Assembly: GCF_016595465.1 (NCBI RefSeq)
Contig: NZ_JAENIK010000011.1
Span: 682,001-746,000, forward strand
Length of the DNA: 64,000 bases
Reading direction: 5' to 3'
DNA from: Luteolibacter yonseiensis
GTDB taxonomy: Bacteria; Verrucomicrobiota; Verrucomicrobiia; Verrucomicrobiales; Akkermansiaceae
Numbering within the stretch: position 1 is the first letter of the stretch; every line of letters starts with the position of its first letter. Below are positions 52,055 through 61,166 of the stretch, one piece after another. The notes under the pieces are model-generated. The model was not told the origin of the DNA. It saw only the letters and a program-made list of their open reading frames with translations, and did not search any database. Made by a program: the position numbers and the translations under genes.

Positions 52055-52533
52055 AAACCTCCGCCGTCCAACTCGACATCAAGGGTGTCAAGCAGCTCAT
52101 CCGCAATCTGGATGACCTCCCCGACGCGCTCCGCAAATCGGCGGAGACCGCGGTGTTGCGCGCCGGCGCGGTGCCGATTCGTAAGGCGGCGAAGCGTTTC
52201 GCGGGGAACTCGAAGGATACCGGCCTGCTACAGAAGTCCATCAGTCTCTCCGTGAAGACGGTGCGGGGCGAGAAGTCCGCGCGGGTGGGACCTCGCAAGG
52301 GGATGCGGCAGATGGTCACCCGGACCGATAAGCGGACCGGGAAGCAATTCCAAGAGAAGGCAGATCCGAGCAATTATTCCCATCTCGTGGAATACGGGAC
52401 CAGTCATAGCGCCGCGAAACCGTTCATCCGCCCGGCGATCGACACCAGCAAGGGCGAAGTCCTCAACGCCATGGCCACCGGCCTGGATACACATCTCACC
52501 CGGGTCGCCGCGCGCGCAGCGAGAAAAAAATGA
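52051..52533 (+). CDS. HK97 gp10-like tail completion protein
   Basis: A 160-residue protein: DIKGVKQLIRNLDDLPDALRKSAETAVLRAGAVPIRKAAKRFA at the N-terminus and YSHLVEYGTSHSAAKPFIRPAID near the end are the family signatures. Acts at the head-tail joint or tail terminus. Confidence 0.9.
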   Translation: MKTSAVQLDIKGVKQLIRNLDDLPDALRKSAETAVLRAGAVPIRKAAKRFAGNSKDTGLLQKSISLSVKTVRGEKSARVGPRKGMRQMVTRTDKRTGKQFQEKADPSNYSHLVEYGTSHSAAKPFIRPAIDTSKGEVLNAMATGLDTHLTRVAARAARKK

Positions 52534-52916
52534 GCTACCAATCCGACATTTACGAAGCGATCAAGGCAAGCGCGCCGCTCACCGCGCTGATCGGAGACCG
52601 TTTCTTTTGGGACGTGGCTGACTCCTCGACGACCACTCCTTACATTGTCGCGCAAACCGTCAGCAACGATGGCGAAACCGACTTCGACGGCTTCCGGGAT
52701 GTAAGCTTTCCGCTCATCCAATTCTCCGCATGGGCGAAGACCAAGCAGGACGCGATTGAGATCATGTCAAAATTCCGGACCGGCCTGGAGGGCAGGAACC
52801 TCCCGGGAGCTTCGGACGTCTCGCTTTCCTTCGCCGGCGAGCAGTCCACCCGCGACCCCGTCACCAAACTTTACGGCGAAATCATCGACTACCGCGCATC
52901 CACCAACACGAACTGA
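52530..52916 (+). CDS. Tail terminator protein (DUF3168)
   Basis: A 128-residue protein: IYEAIKASAPLTALIGDRFFWDVADSSTTTPYIVAQTVS and FPLIQFSAWAKTKQDAIEIMSKFR are typical of DUF3168 tail terminators, which cap the tail tube. ATGA overlap with the previous gene. Confidence 0.88.
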   Translation: MSYQSDIYEAIKASAPLTALIGDRFFWDVADSSTTTPYIVAQTVSNDGETDFDGFRDVSFPLIQFSAWAKTKQDAIEIMSKFRTGLEGRNLPGASDVSLSFAGEQSTRDPVTKLYGEIIDYRASTNTN

Positions 52917-52925
52917 CCCACCACC

Positions 52926-53321
52926 ATGGCAAAAAAATCATTTGGAATCACTGTCACCATCGGAGGCACGGCCATCGGCGGCCTCACCGATGTAAATATC
53001 ACCGGGCGCGACGTCACGGCGATCGACGTCACCAACCACGGGAGCACCGGCAATGCCCGCGAGTTCCTCGGCGGGCTTGTGGACAACGGGACGCTCGAAC
53101 TCACCGGAAACTTTGAAGGCACCCACGCGGGAATCACCTATCTCGAAGCGCATCTCGGCGAGGTGGTGGACGCGGTGGTGACGTATTCCGACGCCTCCAC
53201 CCACCTCTTCAAGGTCATCGTCGGGCCGCCAACCACGAGCAACCCGCTTGACGACAAGATCGAGTTTTCAGCTTCCTTCAAAATTTCCGGCCCCATCACC
53301 GGCACCGCCACCACCGCATGA
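52926..53321 (+). CDS. Major tail tube protein
   Basis: A 131-residue beta-rich protein (ITVTIGGTAIGGLTDVNITGRDVTAIDVTNHGS...) of the siphophage tail tube family. Located between tail terminator and tail chaperone, the usual place. Confidence 0.88.
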   Translation: MAKKSFGITVTIGGTAIGGLTDVNITGRDVTAIDVTNHGSTGNAREFLGGLVDNGTLELTGNFEGTHAGITYLEAHLGEVVDAVVTYSDASTHLFKVIVGPPTTSNPLDDKIEFSASFKISGPITGTATTA

Positions 53322-53677
53322 GCAGTTCTCACATCGTCACCATCGGCGGCGAAGAGGTCCGGATCGGGTGGGACCAGCAAACCGCGCGGGCCTACAACTA
53401 CCGGGCATCCAAGATCGGAGGGGCTCCCACCATCCGCGATCTCTCGAACGCAAAACGGGCTACGGCGGCCGTCACGGATCTCCTATGGTTGGTGCTACCA
53501 CCGGAGGCCGCGGCAAAATACCGGAATCCCGAGGAGCTGTTTATTGCGATCGACCACGATGCCGATGCCGCCACCATCCACGCCGCGCTGGTCGCCATCG
53601 TGGCGGACATGAAAACCGACACGGAAAAAAAAAGCGATTCGAAGAAATCGCCTTCGCCCGAATTGAACTCGGACTGA
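53318..53677 (+). CDS. Tail assembly chaperone, short form (G-like)
   Basis: A 119-residue protein between tube and tape-measure genes. It ends soon after a run of nine A (53625-53633), read GAA AAA AAA AGC, the site of a -1 frameshift that makes the long form. The short and long forms together guide tape-measure folding in lambda-like phages. Confidence 0.85.
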   Translation: MSSSHIVTIGGEEVRIGWDQQTARAYNYRASKIGGAPTIRDLSNAKRATAAVTDLLWLVLPPEAAAKYRNPEELFIAIDHDADAATIHAALVAIVADMKTDTEKKSDSKKSPSPELNSD

Positions 53678-53952
53678 CAGCCGACGAGTGGAACCTCGTT
53701 CATCCCGCCCTCGCCACCGCCTACGTCGATGCCTGGACTGAAAAACAGAAACGCGAGGACCGGCGCACGGCGGCGATTCAATTCACGGTGGCCCAATGGT
53801 CTGGAAATGTGCCGAAAGGCCGCCGTCTCCGATTCTCCGACTTCCTTCCGAGGTACTTCAAAAAAGCCAGCGACGAATCCCCGAAAGCCCGGGAAGCCCG
53901 GCTGAAAAACTCCCTCAACGCCCTCGCCCGCGCGAACAAACCAACAACGTAA
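53632..53952 (+). CDS. Tail assembly chaperone, frameshifted extension (T of GT)
   Basis: In the -1 frame the sequence continues KRFEEIAFARIELGLTADEWNLVHPALATAYVDAW... to the TAA at 53952, ending three bases before the tape-measure ATG. It has no start codon of its own. The slippery site A-AAA-AAA is at 53626-53632. A 6-bp stem (GCGATT 53634-53639 / AATCGC 53646-53651) lies right after it, though closer than the usual spacer. The product joins residues 1-105 of the short form to 106 residues here. Confidence 0.85.
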   Translation, partial: KRFEEIAFARIELGLTADEWNLVHPALATAYVDAWTEKQKREDRRTAAIQFTVAQWSGNVPKGRRLRFSDFLPRYFKKASDESPKAREARLKNSLNALARANKPTT

Positions 53953-55386
53953 ATGGCAAAATCCCGATCCATCGGCGGTATCTATGCAAGCCTCACCCTC
54001 CGGGATGGGGGCTTCCGCAAAGGACTGGCCGCGGCCAACAATCAGTTGATGGCTTTCGGTAAGGCGTCAGCCGTGGGGCTTGCTGCAGGCGTGGCAGCAT
54101 CAACCACGGCACTCACCGCAGGCACCCTCAAAACGCTCGATCAGGTGGACGCCCTGGGCGACCTGTCGGCGCAGACCGGGGTCGCGATCGCAGCGGTCAT
54201 GAAACACCAACGCGCCTATCAGGATGGCGGCCGCGCGGCGGAGATGTATGGCAAGGACATCGGCAAGATGCAAAAATCGATCGTAGAGGCGGCGAGCGGT
54301 GGAGCGGATCCGTTCGAAGCGATCGGCCTGAACGCCGAGAAACTGCTCAAACTTGATCCGGCCTCGCAGTTCGAGACCATCGGGGATGCCATCATGCGGA
54401 TCGAAAACCCCGCCGAGCGCACTGCGAAGGCGATGGAGATTTTCGGCAAAGGCGGCATGGGACTGACCACCATTTTCCCCGGGCTCAAGGACGCGGAGAA
54501 AACCCTCGGCGCAATGCCCGCGGTCGCTCAGGAATTCGCCGGTGCGATGGGACAGGCAAACGATCTCATCGGTCACCTTCCGGTGAAGAGCGATCAGTTT
54601 TTCACGGGGTTCACCGCCGGGATTATCGGGGAACTGCTGCCGAATCTTCGGAAAATCGATGACTACGATTTTACGAAAGTTGGCCAGAACCTGGGCAAGT
54701 CCCTCGCCACCGGCCTCCGTTTCATCCAGGACGGCCAGACATGGAGCGGCGTGGCGGATATCGCCTTCGCCTCGTTCATCCGCCTCGGTGAGATGATCGG
54801 CCACGTCTTCGCCTCGGTGATCAACGCGGCCGCGGATGAATTCGACAACGCCTTTTCCCCGAAGGGAAACAAAACCCTGCTCGCGATGAAGGCCGTCGCG
54901 CTGGATGTGATCACGATGGGGGCGGATTCGAAAACCCGCGAGGCCGTGAAAGCGCAGAACCGCAAGGAGTGGGAAGAGGCGAACATGGTCGAGCGTCCCA
55001 GCTTCGGGGACAATTTATTCAAGCGCCTCGGCCAGCTTCCCGAGGCCGGTGAATCATCCAAATTTTTCCGACAGGCCGGAGAACAGAAAATGTTCGAAGC
55101 GTGGAAACGATCCTCGGCCATTGTTGCCGACAACCTGCAGACGGCCGCGGATGAAAGCATTCCCGAAAAATCGAAGGAACCGCCCATCACAGGACTAGCG
55201 GAAGCAATGAAGGCGGCCGCCGCCAAGCCGATAGATATGCGGATGGAGGTGAACGACTACCAGCGGCGCGGGCTGTCGCTGGGGGGCGGGCCGGTGGATA
55301 TGAAGCAGGATGAGCAAATCACTTTGCTGTCATCGATCGATGGATCCTTGAAAAGGATGTCCCGCCCGGGAGGAAAAACATTTTAG
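53953..55386 (+). CDS. Tail tape measure protein, short
   Basis: A 477-residue protein right after the frameshifted chaperone: helical with Ala/Gly-rich hydrophobic stretches (GLAAGVAASTTALTAGTLKTLDQVDALGDLSAQTGV; FAGAMGQANDLIGHLPV). The tape measure sets tail length; at 477 residues this tail should be short for a siphophage (roughly 70 nm by the usual rule, inference). Confidence 0.85.
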   Translation: MAKSRSIGGIYASLTLRDGGFRKGLAAANNQLMAFGKASAVGLAAGVAASTTALTAGTLKTLDQVDALGDLSAQTGVAIAAVMKHQRAYQDGGRAAEMYGKDIGKMQKSIVEAASGGADPFEAIGLNAEKLLKLDPASQFETIGDAIMRIENPAERTAKAMEIFGKGGMGLTTIFPGLKDAEKTLGAMPAVAQEFAGAMGQANDLIGHLPVKSDQFFTGFTAGIIGELLPNLRKIDDYDFTKVGQNLGKSLATGLRFIQDGQTWSGVADIAFASFIRLGEMIGHVFASVINAAADEFDNAFSPKGNKTLLAMKAVALDVITMGADSKTREAVKAQNRKEWEEANMVERPSFGDNLFKRLGQLPEAGESSKFFRQAGEQKMFEAWKRSSAIVADNLQTAADESIPEKSKEPPITGLAEAMKAAAAKPIDMRMEVNDYQRRGLSLGGGPVDMKQDEQITLLSSIDGSLKRMSRPGGKTF

Positions 55387-55389
55387 TAT

Positions 55390-56157
55390 ATGGCAGGCGA
55401 ACCTATCTACAACCAGCGGCGGCAGGGTTTTCCCAAGGAATCGAGGAATGCCACGTCATATCTCACTACCATCGAGTATGTAGGATTGCATTCGGATCTT
55501 CGGTCGGCGAGTCCGCCCGTCGGATCGACATGGGGAGACTATCCGGGTATCGTGTCGGACCTTGACTTGTCGCCATTGGAAGGAACGGAATCCGCGATTC
55601 TTACCGTGGTGGTGGAGCTTAAATTTTCGAATGAAGGGCAGGGCGAGCTACAGGAATCAAACGAAGAAATTGAATGGGCAAGCGTCTCAAGGTCCATGTA
55701 TGAGCACCCGGAATTTTCTATCAACGGATCCGGCAGCTACAAGCTCACCTCCGAAGACATCGCCGCCATCAAAAAATGGCAGGAGATGCCTGATGTGGCG
55801 AAAAAGAAGGATTATAAATATTACAAGGGAGACAAGCCCGGCGATGGTGAGGAGACGCTTTCGAGTCACGCCAAGATGTTCGCCCGCGGGATTGAACTTG
55901 GTGTGGAGTATTACGTTGACAAGGCCCCGGTGGCCCGCCTCACGCAGACTTATGTAAATGGTCCGGGGCCCACTTCCAAATGCGGAGAAAAGGACACTCC
56001 AAGCGTTTCTAATATCCCATCCGGCTACGAGTGGGTTCGGGAAACGGACAGTTCCGTGAGATCAGGGGAGGATCGGAAATGGACCCGCCGCCTCGAATGG
56101 ATGGGAGCCGACAAGGTTCTCGTAGACGTGAAAGATATCTATTGGACCTCACCATGA
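55390..56157 (+). CDS. Tail protein, hypothetical
   Basis: A 255-residue beta-rich protein between tape measure and the Ser-rich tail protein. No family recognised. The place is that of distal tail or tail-tip proteins. Overlaps the next start by four bases. Confidence 0.6.
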   Translation: MAGEPIYNQRRQGFPKESRNATSYLTTIEYVGLHSDLRSASPPVGSTWGDYPGIVSDLDLSPLEGTESAILTVVVELKFSNEGQGELQESNEEIEWASVSRSMYEHPEFSINGSGSYKLTSEDIAAIKKWQEMPDVAKKKDYKYYKGDKPGDGEETLSSHAKMFARGIELGVEYYVDKAPVARLTQTYVNGPGPTSKCGEKDTPSVSNIPSGYEWVRETDSSVRSGEDRKWTRRLEWMGADKVLVDVKDIYWTSP

Positions 56158-57245
56158 AATTTCCGGAAAGAGCCCGCATCGGGATGGACCTGATAGAGAG
56201 CTTCAATCAGGTTCTCTCGTGGTGCAAGGCAACCCGCATCATCGGCGTGGCCGGCGGCCGCCTAAAGGAGACGCCGAACGGGACGATCATTGAAATTCCA
56301 CAGCAGACGGTCCGTGCAGCAAGCTCGTCCGGGGGGCGGTTCATCGTCTCGCTCTCCGGGCAGGATCTCTACGTTTCGCGCGGGAGCGTTTACAGCACGG
56401 CGCAGACGGATGGCAGCATGGTGGAGCCGATCGAGCCGACCATCGATGACGTCGCACTGGTGGACGGTCCGTCATGGGACATCTCTGAAAAGCCGGATGA
56501 CGTCATGCACAAGGTGTGGTGTGTGATCAACAAATACAATTACGATTCCCGCCTCGAGCTGGTCACCGACTCCCCCGACCTGGAAGATAATGAAAGCGCG
56601 GTGCACATCGCCGAGGTGACATTCAGTTCCGACGGCGACACGCGCAGCGCGGTCATTGAACAACTCTGGGCCTGTGACATCTCATGGTATCGCGGCGGGC
56701 TGGCGACCAGCAGCGGGAGCGGGAGCAACGACGCCAGCGGAAGTGATGGGAGCCACGGAAGCGGGAGCGAAGGGAGCAGTGATATTGACGAATCGTCCAA
56801 TGACGCGAGTTCGGAGATGTCGAGCAGCGAGGTCAGCAGCAGCAGCGGAGGGGTGCCGTGTCCGACGATTTCCGGAGTCGAAGTGACGTTGGTAGCGGTT
56901 GATGGAGTGGAGGGCGCGGACTGCATTCCGGACAAGAACGAGAACGCCGCAGCTGATGACTTGGCATATCTTACATATAATGTGGCGGCGCTGATTACTG
57001 AGGCCCCCGAAGGATGCCGTCTCAACATGCGTGCAAGCATTGGCTCGGGAACCAGCTCAACTTATCTTGGTCGATTTTGGAGTGGTGGAGAGGCGACTGT
57101 GCGCGTCACTTTCTTGGGATTTCCTTCAACAAATTACACCGTAACCGTGAGCATCTTTCAAGCGATCGGCTTCGGAGGATGTGATCTCGGCGAATGCACT
57201 CCTGTGACAGAAGTTATAACGTCCCCACCTGGCTGCTCCGCATGA
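56154..57245 (+). CDS. Tail protein with a Ser/Gly/Asp-rich mucin-like linker
   Basis: A 363-residue protein. Residues 1-185 form a beta-rich domain. Residues about 186-233 are a low-complexity stretch, mostly Ser with Gly, Asp, Glu, Asn (SSGSGSNDASGSDGSHGSGS...), with serines coded almost only by AGC/AGT/TCG. Residues 234-363 are a second beta domain with paired Cys. The next two genes are glycosyltransferase-like, so the linker could be an O-glycosylation target (inference). Confidence 0.65.
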   Translation: MKFPERARIGMDLIESFNQVLSWCKATRIIGVAGGRLKETPNGTIIEIPQQTVRAASSSGGRFIVSLSGQDLYVSRGSVYSTAQTDGSMVEPIEPTIDDVALVDGPSWDISEKPDDVMHKVWCVINKYNYDSRLELVTDSPDLEDNESAVHIAEVTFSSDGDTRSAVIEQLWACDISWYRGGLATSSGSGSNDASGSDGSHGSGSEGSSDIDESSNDASSEMSSSEVSSSSGGVPCPTISGVEVTLVAVDGVEGADCIPDKNENAAADDLAYLTYNVAALITEAPEGCRLNMRASIGSGTSSTYLGRFWSGGEATVRVTFLGFPSTNYTVTVSIFQAIGFGGCDLGECTPVTEVITSPPGCSA

Positions 57246-58957
57246 TCCCCATCATCATCCCCCTTCATCCGTCCGGCGGACGTTTCGGAAAAAATGAAGA
57301 ACTCCGCTACGCCCTGCGCTCGCTCGAGCGTCACTTCACCGAGCCGTTCAAGCTCGTCATCGTGGGCCGCTACCTGCCGGCGTGGCTGAAAGGCGCGGAA
57401 CTAATCGAGTGCCGACATGGTTTGAAAAGCGCCTTGAAGCTCGCCGCGGAGCATTACCCCGAGGGATTTTTCTGGGTCTACGATGACAATGTCCTCCTCG
57501 CGGACAGGACCGCCGAGGAAATGAAGATCACCCCCGGGAAGCGGAAATGGGGAGATCCGGAAACCGGATGGAGCCGCGATCTTGAGAGCATCCGGACCCG
57601 GCTGGAGGGCGAGGGAATCGAGCCCATCGATTACTCCCGGCCGCATGGTCCGTACTGGTTTGACAAGGCGATGGTTGACCAGGGTTTCGAGGATTGGCCG
57701 GGAATGAAGGGGAAATTTCCGTGGGAATCGTGGATCCTGAGCAAATGGAAATGGCCGTGGATCAGCGGAGTCACCAAACAACTGTACGGCGATTTTTCGC
57801 CACCGGCGGAGCATCACGTCTATCTCAACTACAACGAGGCCGGGACCACCGTGGAACTCCGGGAATGGCTGCACGCGCGGTTTCCGCTGGCCTCCCGCTT
57901 CGAGCGCGAGGTGCCGAAGGTATCCACCAGCGGCGTGGAGGTCCACACCATCCGCTTCGGTGATGCGTGGTGGATCTCGGCTTGCGGGGACTCGCTGGAC
58001 GATTGGTGCCGCCGACACGGCCACGGCCTGCGGGTGTGGGACAAGGCCGCGATCCATCCACGGTATCCCACCGCGAAATTCTGCGTGCTGGACATGCTGG
58101 AGTCGTTCCTTGCCGGCACCAATCAATGGTGTTTCTACGTGGATGCCGACGTCTATGTGACCGACGACGCGCCGACGTTTCCCGACATGCCGGGTATCCG
58201 TGGAATGGTCATCCGCCCCGACCAGCCGAGCGGGGCCACACCCGGATTCCCGAAATTCTGCGAGAAACATTTCCCGGAGCAGGCGGGCATGGCGAACGGT
58301 TGGAAATACCGCAACGCCGGCGTCTGGGTCTGCGACCGCCAGGCGGCCGCCGAGATGTTGCGTGTGGCCGAGGAACCCTACATCAACGCGTGGCAGGAAC
58401 AGCACCAGTGGAACTGGTGGCTTGTCCGTGCGGCCGCCGCCGGCATGGCGGTGACCACCCTGCCGGATGAATGGAACCGCTTCGGACTGGAGCAGGGGCA
58501 GGCTCATTTCTGGCACCTCGCGGGGAAGAACAAGGCCGAGATGTTCCGGAAGGTCCGCGAATCGCTCGGCATCCTGGAACCGCTGTGTGCGACGATCGAC
58601 GGCGCGGAATCGCTGGAAGCCCTGGTGGAGGCGTGCGCGATCGAGGGTGGCGACATGATGAGCATTCCCGAGGAGGAGGCGGAGTCACATCCGCGGTTGA
58701 ATGCGGCCCTCACCGTAATTCCGGAAATCGACAACCTTTGCAACGGCGCCATCGGCCATCTTCTGCGGTGCCTGGAGTTCGGGAAATGGCAACGCCTCAT
58801 CATCCGGAGCACGCCAGGGGCGCAGCCCGGCCGGCGGAGACCGCGCCGCACCGGTCAGCCGTTTCCGTATGACGTCGAACATGCCGGCATCCTCACCGGC
58901 AGTCCGCTCCGGAGGGTGGCATTGGATGGAAAAACCTATCTCGTGTATGAGCGTTAG
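57242..58957 (+). CDS. Two-domain glycosyltransferase-like protein
   Basis: A 571-residue protein. The N-terminal half resembles GT-A sugar- or phosphosugar-transferases: HPSGGRFGKNEELRYALRSLERHF, KLVIVGRYLPAWL, FFWVYDDNVLLADRTAEEM (acidic metal site). The second half has its own GT-A-like core: VEVHTIRFGDAWWISACG, FLAGTNQWCFYVDADVYVTDDAPTF (DxD), MANGWKYRNAGVWVCDRQAAAEML and HQWNWWLVRA. The C-terminal 100 residues are basic. No signal peptide. Overlaps the DUF3431-like gene by 11 bases. Confidence 0.7.
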   Translation: MIPIIIPLHPSGGRFGKNEELRYALRSLERHFTEPFKLVIVGRYLPAWLKGAELIECRHGLKSALKLAAEHYPEGFFWVYDDNVLLADRTAEEMKITPGKRKWGDPETGWSRDLESIRTRLEGEGIEPIDYSRPHGPYWFDKAMVDQGFEDWPGMKGKFPWESWILSKWKWPWISGVTKQLYGDFSPPAEHHVYLNYNEAGTTVELREWLHARFPLASRFEREVPKVSTSGVEVHTIRFGDAWWISACGDSLDDWCRRHGHGLRVWDKAAIHPRYPTAKFCVLDMLESFLAGTNQWCFYVDADVYVTDDAPTFPDMPGIRGMVIRPDQPSGATPGFPKFCEKHFPEQAGMANGWKYRNAGVWVCDRQAAAEMLRVAEEPYINAWQEQHQWNWWLVRAAAAGMAVTTLPDEWNRFGLEQGQAHFWHLAGKNKAEMFRKVRESLGILEPLCATIDGAESLEALVEACAIEGGDMMSIPEEEAESHPRLNAALTVIPEIDNLCNGAIGHLLRCLEFGKWQRLIIRSTPGAQPGRRRPRRTGQPFPYDVEHAGILTGSPLRRVALDGKTYLVYER

Positions 58958-59519
58958 ACTCTGTGTGGCCACCTTCGGGGAAGATATATCTTGGGTCGCG
59001 GAAACCGGGTTCGAGGCCTGCGTTTACGACGCCACCCGCAGCCGTGCCGGCCTCATCCCGGTGAAGAACGAAGCGCGCGAGGCCTCGCAATACATCAGGC
59101 ACATCGTGGAACATTATGGGGATTTCCGCGATCATGAGGTTTTCCTGCAGGGAAGCCCGAAGCCGCACAACTCCTCCATCCTCCACGCCATGAGCTTGCG
59201 GCCATGGACTGGCAAGCGGGTCCACTCGCTGGGGCGGGTGACCATGTCGTTTGATCCCAACATGGCGTTGCCTCACTATGAGCACACCATCCCGTTTGCC
59301 CGGGAAATCGGACTGCGGATGGACGAACTTCAGCCGTGGACCATCGGGGCGATGTTCGCCGCCAGCCGGGAGGCGCTGATGGATCGGCCACGGGAGTGGT
59401 GGGAAATGCTTCTGGAAAAGGCTGTGATCGAATGCGCGTGGTCGCCCTGGGTGCTGGAACGGCTTTGGCTTTCCATCATCGATCCGCGCCGGCGTGTTCC
59501 CTCCTTGACTTCCTTGTGA
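58947..59519 (+). CDS. DUF3431-like glycosyltransferase-type protein
   Basis: A 190-residue protein with EAREASQYIRHIVEHYGDFRDHEVFLQGSPKPHNSSILHAM, the pattern of DUF3431 (a putative GT-A group), and later IGAMFAASREALMDRP. Part of the tail region, coupled to the 57242 gene. It ends in the dyad element at 59514. Confidence 0.7.
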   Translation: MSVRLCVATFGEDISWVAETGFEACVYDATRSRAGLIPVKNEAREASQYIRHIVEHYGDFRDHEVFLQGSPKPHNSSILHAMSLRPWTGKRVHSLGRVTMSFDPNMALPHYEHTIPFAREIGLRMDELQPWTIGAMFAASREALMDRPREWWEMLLEKAVIECAWSPWVLERLWLSIIDPRRRVPSLTSL

Positions 59520-59529
59520 ATTTTCACAA
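59514..59529. promoter_or_regulatory. Dyad element before the fibre module (copy 2)
   Basis: TTGTGAA-TT-TTCACAA, the same 7+2+7 dyad as at 47195-47210, again followed by TCTCA. TTGACT precedes AATCTC by 17 bases, the same spacing as in copy 1. It starts a 36-base leader before the 59566 gene. Confidence 0.6.
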
Positions 59530-59565
59530 TCTCACACGCGACTGCTGTGATAGCAGACGACGCCC

Positions 59566-60528
59566 ATGACCTTTACGATCAACCTCGACACCCTCACGCT
59601 TGTCCGTGGTCCGCAGGACAGCAAGCCCGCCCTCATGCCGGAAGCCAAGCGGGGGGATGGAACCCCCTTCGAAGTGGTTTTCGTCCGCAACGGGATCATT
59701 GGCGAGCTCGAGGCGGATACCGTGCTCACCTTCGGTTGCAAGGCGAAGGGCAAATACGACGGTCCGGCCGTGGTGCTCGAGGATGGTTTCGTGAAATCCG
59801 GCAGCGGAGCGACGACGAAATACAGTGCGAGTCCGAGCTTCAACACCGAGGGATTGAACGACCTTTTCGCGATCGACGGTAACGATGCGAACGACGTCAC
59901 CGACGTCATCTTAATGGCGGAATTTTCGTGGAAGGTCGATGATGGGGAGCCGACCAGCACGCGGACTTTTGAATTCAAGGTGAGCAACGACGTGTTGCGC
60001 GGGGATGAGACGACGCCGGCTGTTCTTCCGGATCCGGAGGAGTGGATGCCGGCCGCCATCATTCTTGACGGCCCGCCGGCGGATGGCGTTCTTGCTGCCG
60101 GATCGATCGTCCCCACCGGGGACGCCACCGGCGCGGAACTCATCGGCGGCGACATCACCTATGTCGTGGTGACCGAAGCTCTCAACGAGTTCGAAATCCA
60201 GTACCACCCTGACGAGGACATTTTCTGCGACAACATCGTTGCCGCGATCAATGGCACCGATTTCCGGAATGATCCAAACACCTCGCTGACTGCCTTCGTC
60301 GGCGTCGGTCCGAGTGTCGCCCTCACTTCGAAGATTCCCGCCGAGGCAGGGAACTCGATCCCGCTGTCTACCGACATGCCGGCCGCCCTCGACATTGATG
60401 CGATGTCCGGAGGAGTGGGCGGAACCCTCGCCACCCGGTTGGGGCAACCGGCAATTTCGAATGAGGCGGACGCCTACATGTGCGTGCGCCTTTCCCCGGT
60501 CAAGTGGGTGGGACCTCTCAATTCCTGA
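59566..60528 (+). CDS. Fibre/baseplate structural protein, hypothetical
   Basis: A 320-residue beta-rich acidic protein starting a new cluster after the dyad. First half: repeated strand-like segments (KPALMPEAKRGDGTPFEVVFVRNG). Second half: Gly/Ala-rich. Probably a tail structural protein; no family. Confidence 0.6.
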   Translation: MTFTINLDTLTLVRGPQDSKPALMPEAKRGDGTPFEVVFVRNGIIGELEADTVLTFGCKAKGKYDGPAVVLEDGFVKSGSGATTKYSASPSFNTEGLNDLFAIDGNDANDVTDVILMAEFSWKVDDGEPTSTRTFEFKVSNDVLRGDETTPAVLPDPEEWMPAAIILDGPPADGVLAAGSIVPTGDATGAELIGGDITYVVVTEALNEFEIQYHPDEDIFCDNIVAAINGTDFRNDPNTSLTAFVGVGPSVALTSKIPAEAGNSIPLSTDMPAALDIDAMSGGVGGTLATRLGQPAISNEADAYMCVRLSPVKWVGPLNS

Positions 60529-60531
60529 TCG

Positions 60532-60870
60532 ATGATTCCCGGAACCTACAACATGGATTCCTTCCTCCGGGGCGACTGGTGGGACGGCGTCCCGTCGATC
60601 CGGATCACGGTCAACGGGGAACCGCCGCTGAGTCCGATCGTCTCCGCGCGGCTGCAATTCCGGACGGGAAACCTGCTCGGATGCCAAATCGAGACCCCCA
60701 CCGGGATCGTCATCGAGGACGCCGCCGGCTGGCACCTTTCCATCCCCGCGCAGGCCCTCGCTCTCCAGGCCGGCGCGTGGAACTACGACCTTGAGACCAC
60801 CGACGCCGAGGACGTCGTCAGAACCTACATCAAAGGAACCATCACCGTCATCCAAGACATCACCCGATGA
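60532..60870 (+). CDS. BppU-like baseplate/fibre domain protein
   Basis: A 112-residue protein with the strand order of phage BppU N-terminal Ig-like domains (RGDWWDGVPSIRITVNGEPPLSPIVSARLQFRTG...IEDAAGWHLSIPAQALALQAGAWNYDLETTDAEDVVRTYIKGTITV). A connector between tail and fibre is likely. Confidence 0.6.
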   Translation: MIPGTYNMDSFLRGDWWDGVPSIRITVNGEPPLSPIVSARLQFRTGNLLGCQIETPTGIVIEDAAGWHLSIPAQALALQAGAWNYDLETTDAEDVVRTYIKGTITVIQDITR

Positions 60871-61166
60871 GCGATCCCGTCACAGTTGAAATTTCCCAGG
60901 CCCTCGACGCCTACCAACTCGCTTGCCGAGGCACGTCCGAAACTCCGCCATTCGTCGGCACCAGGGATGAGTGGTTGGCGAGTCTCAAGGCGGAGTCACC
61001 CTTCGCCACGGATGGCACCGGCCTCACTGATCCGGAGAACTGGCGGGAACTCCTCGACCTCGCCGCAATGAACGGCATCACCTCGGTAACCATCACCGCG
61101 GGCGACGAACTCGAACTGGTGAAAGACGGAGTCACCCTTTGGACACCACTCTACAGACGCGCATGA
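60867..61166 (+). CDS. Tail-region protein, hypothetical
   Basis: A 99-residue protein of two parts: a helical start with FVGTRDEWLASLKAESPFATDG and a beta end (ITSVTITAGDELELVKDGVTLW). Small tail adaptors of this kind often precede fibre genes. ATGA overlaps on both sides. Confidence 0.55.
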   Translation: MSDPVTVEISQALDAYQLACRGTSETPPFVGTRDEWLASLKAESPFATDGTGLTDPENWRELLDLAAMNGITSVTITAGDELELVKDGVTLWTPLYRRA

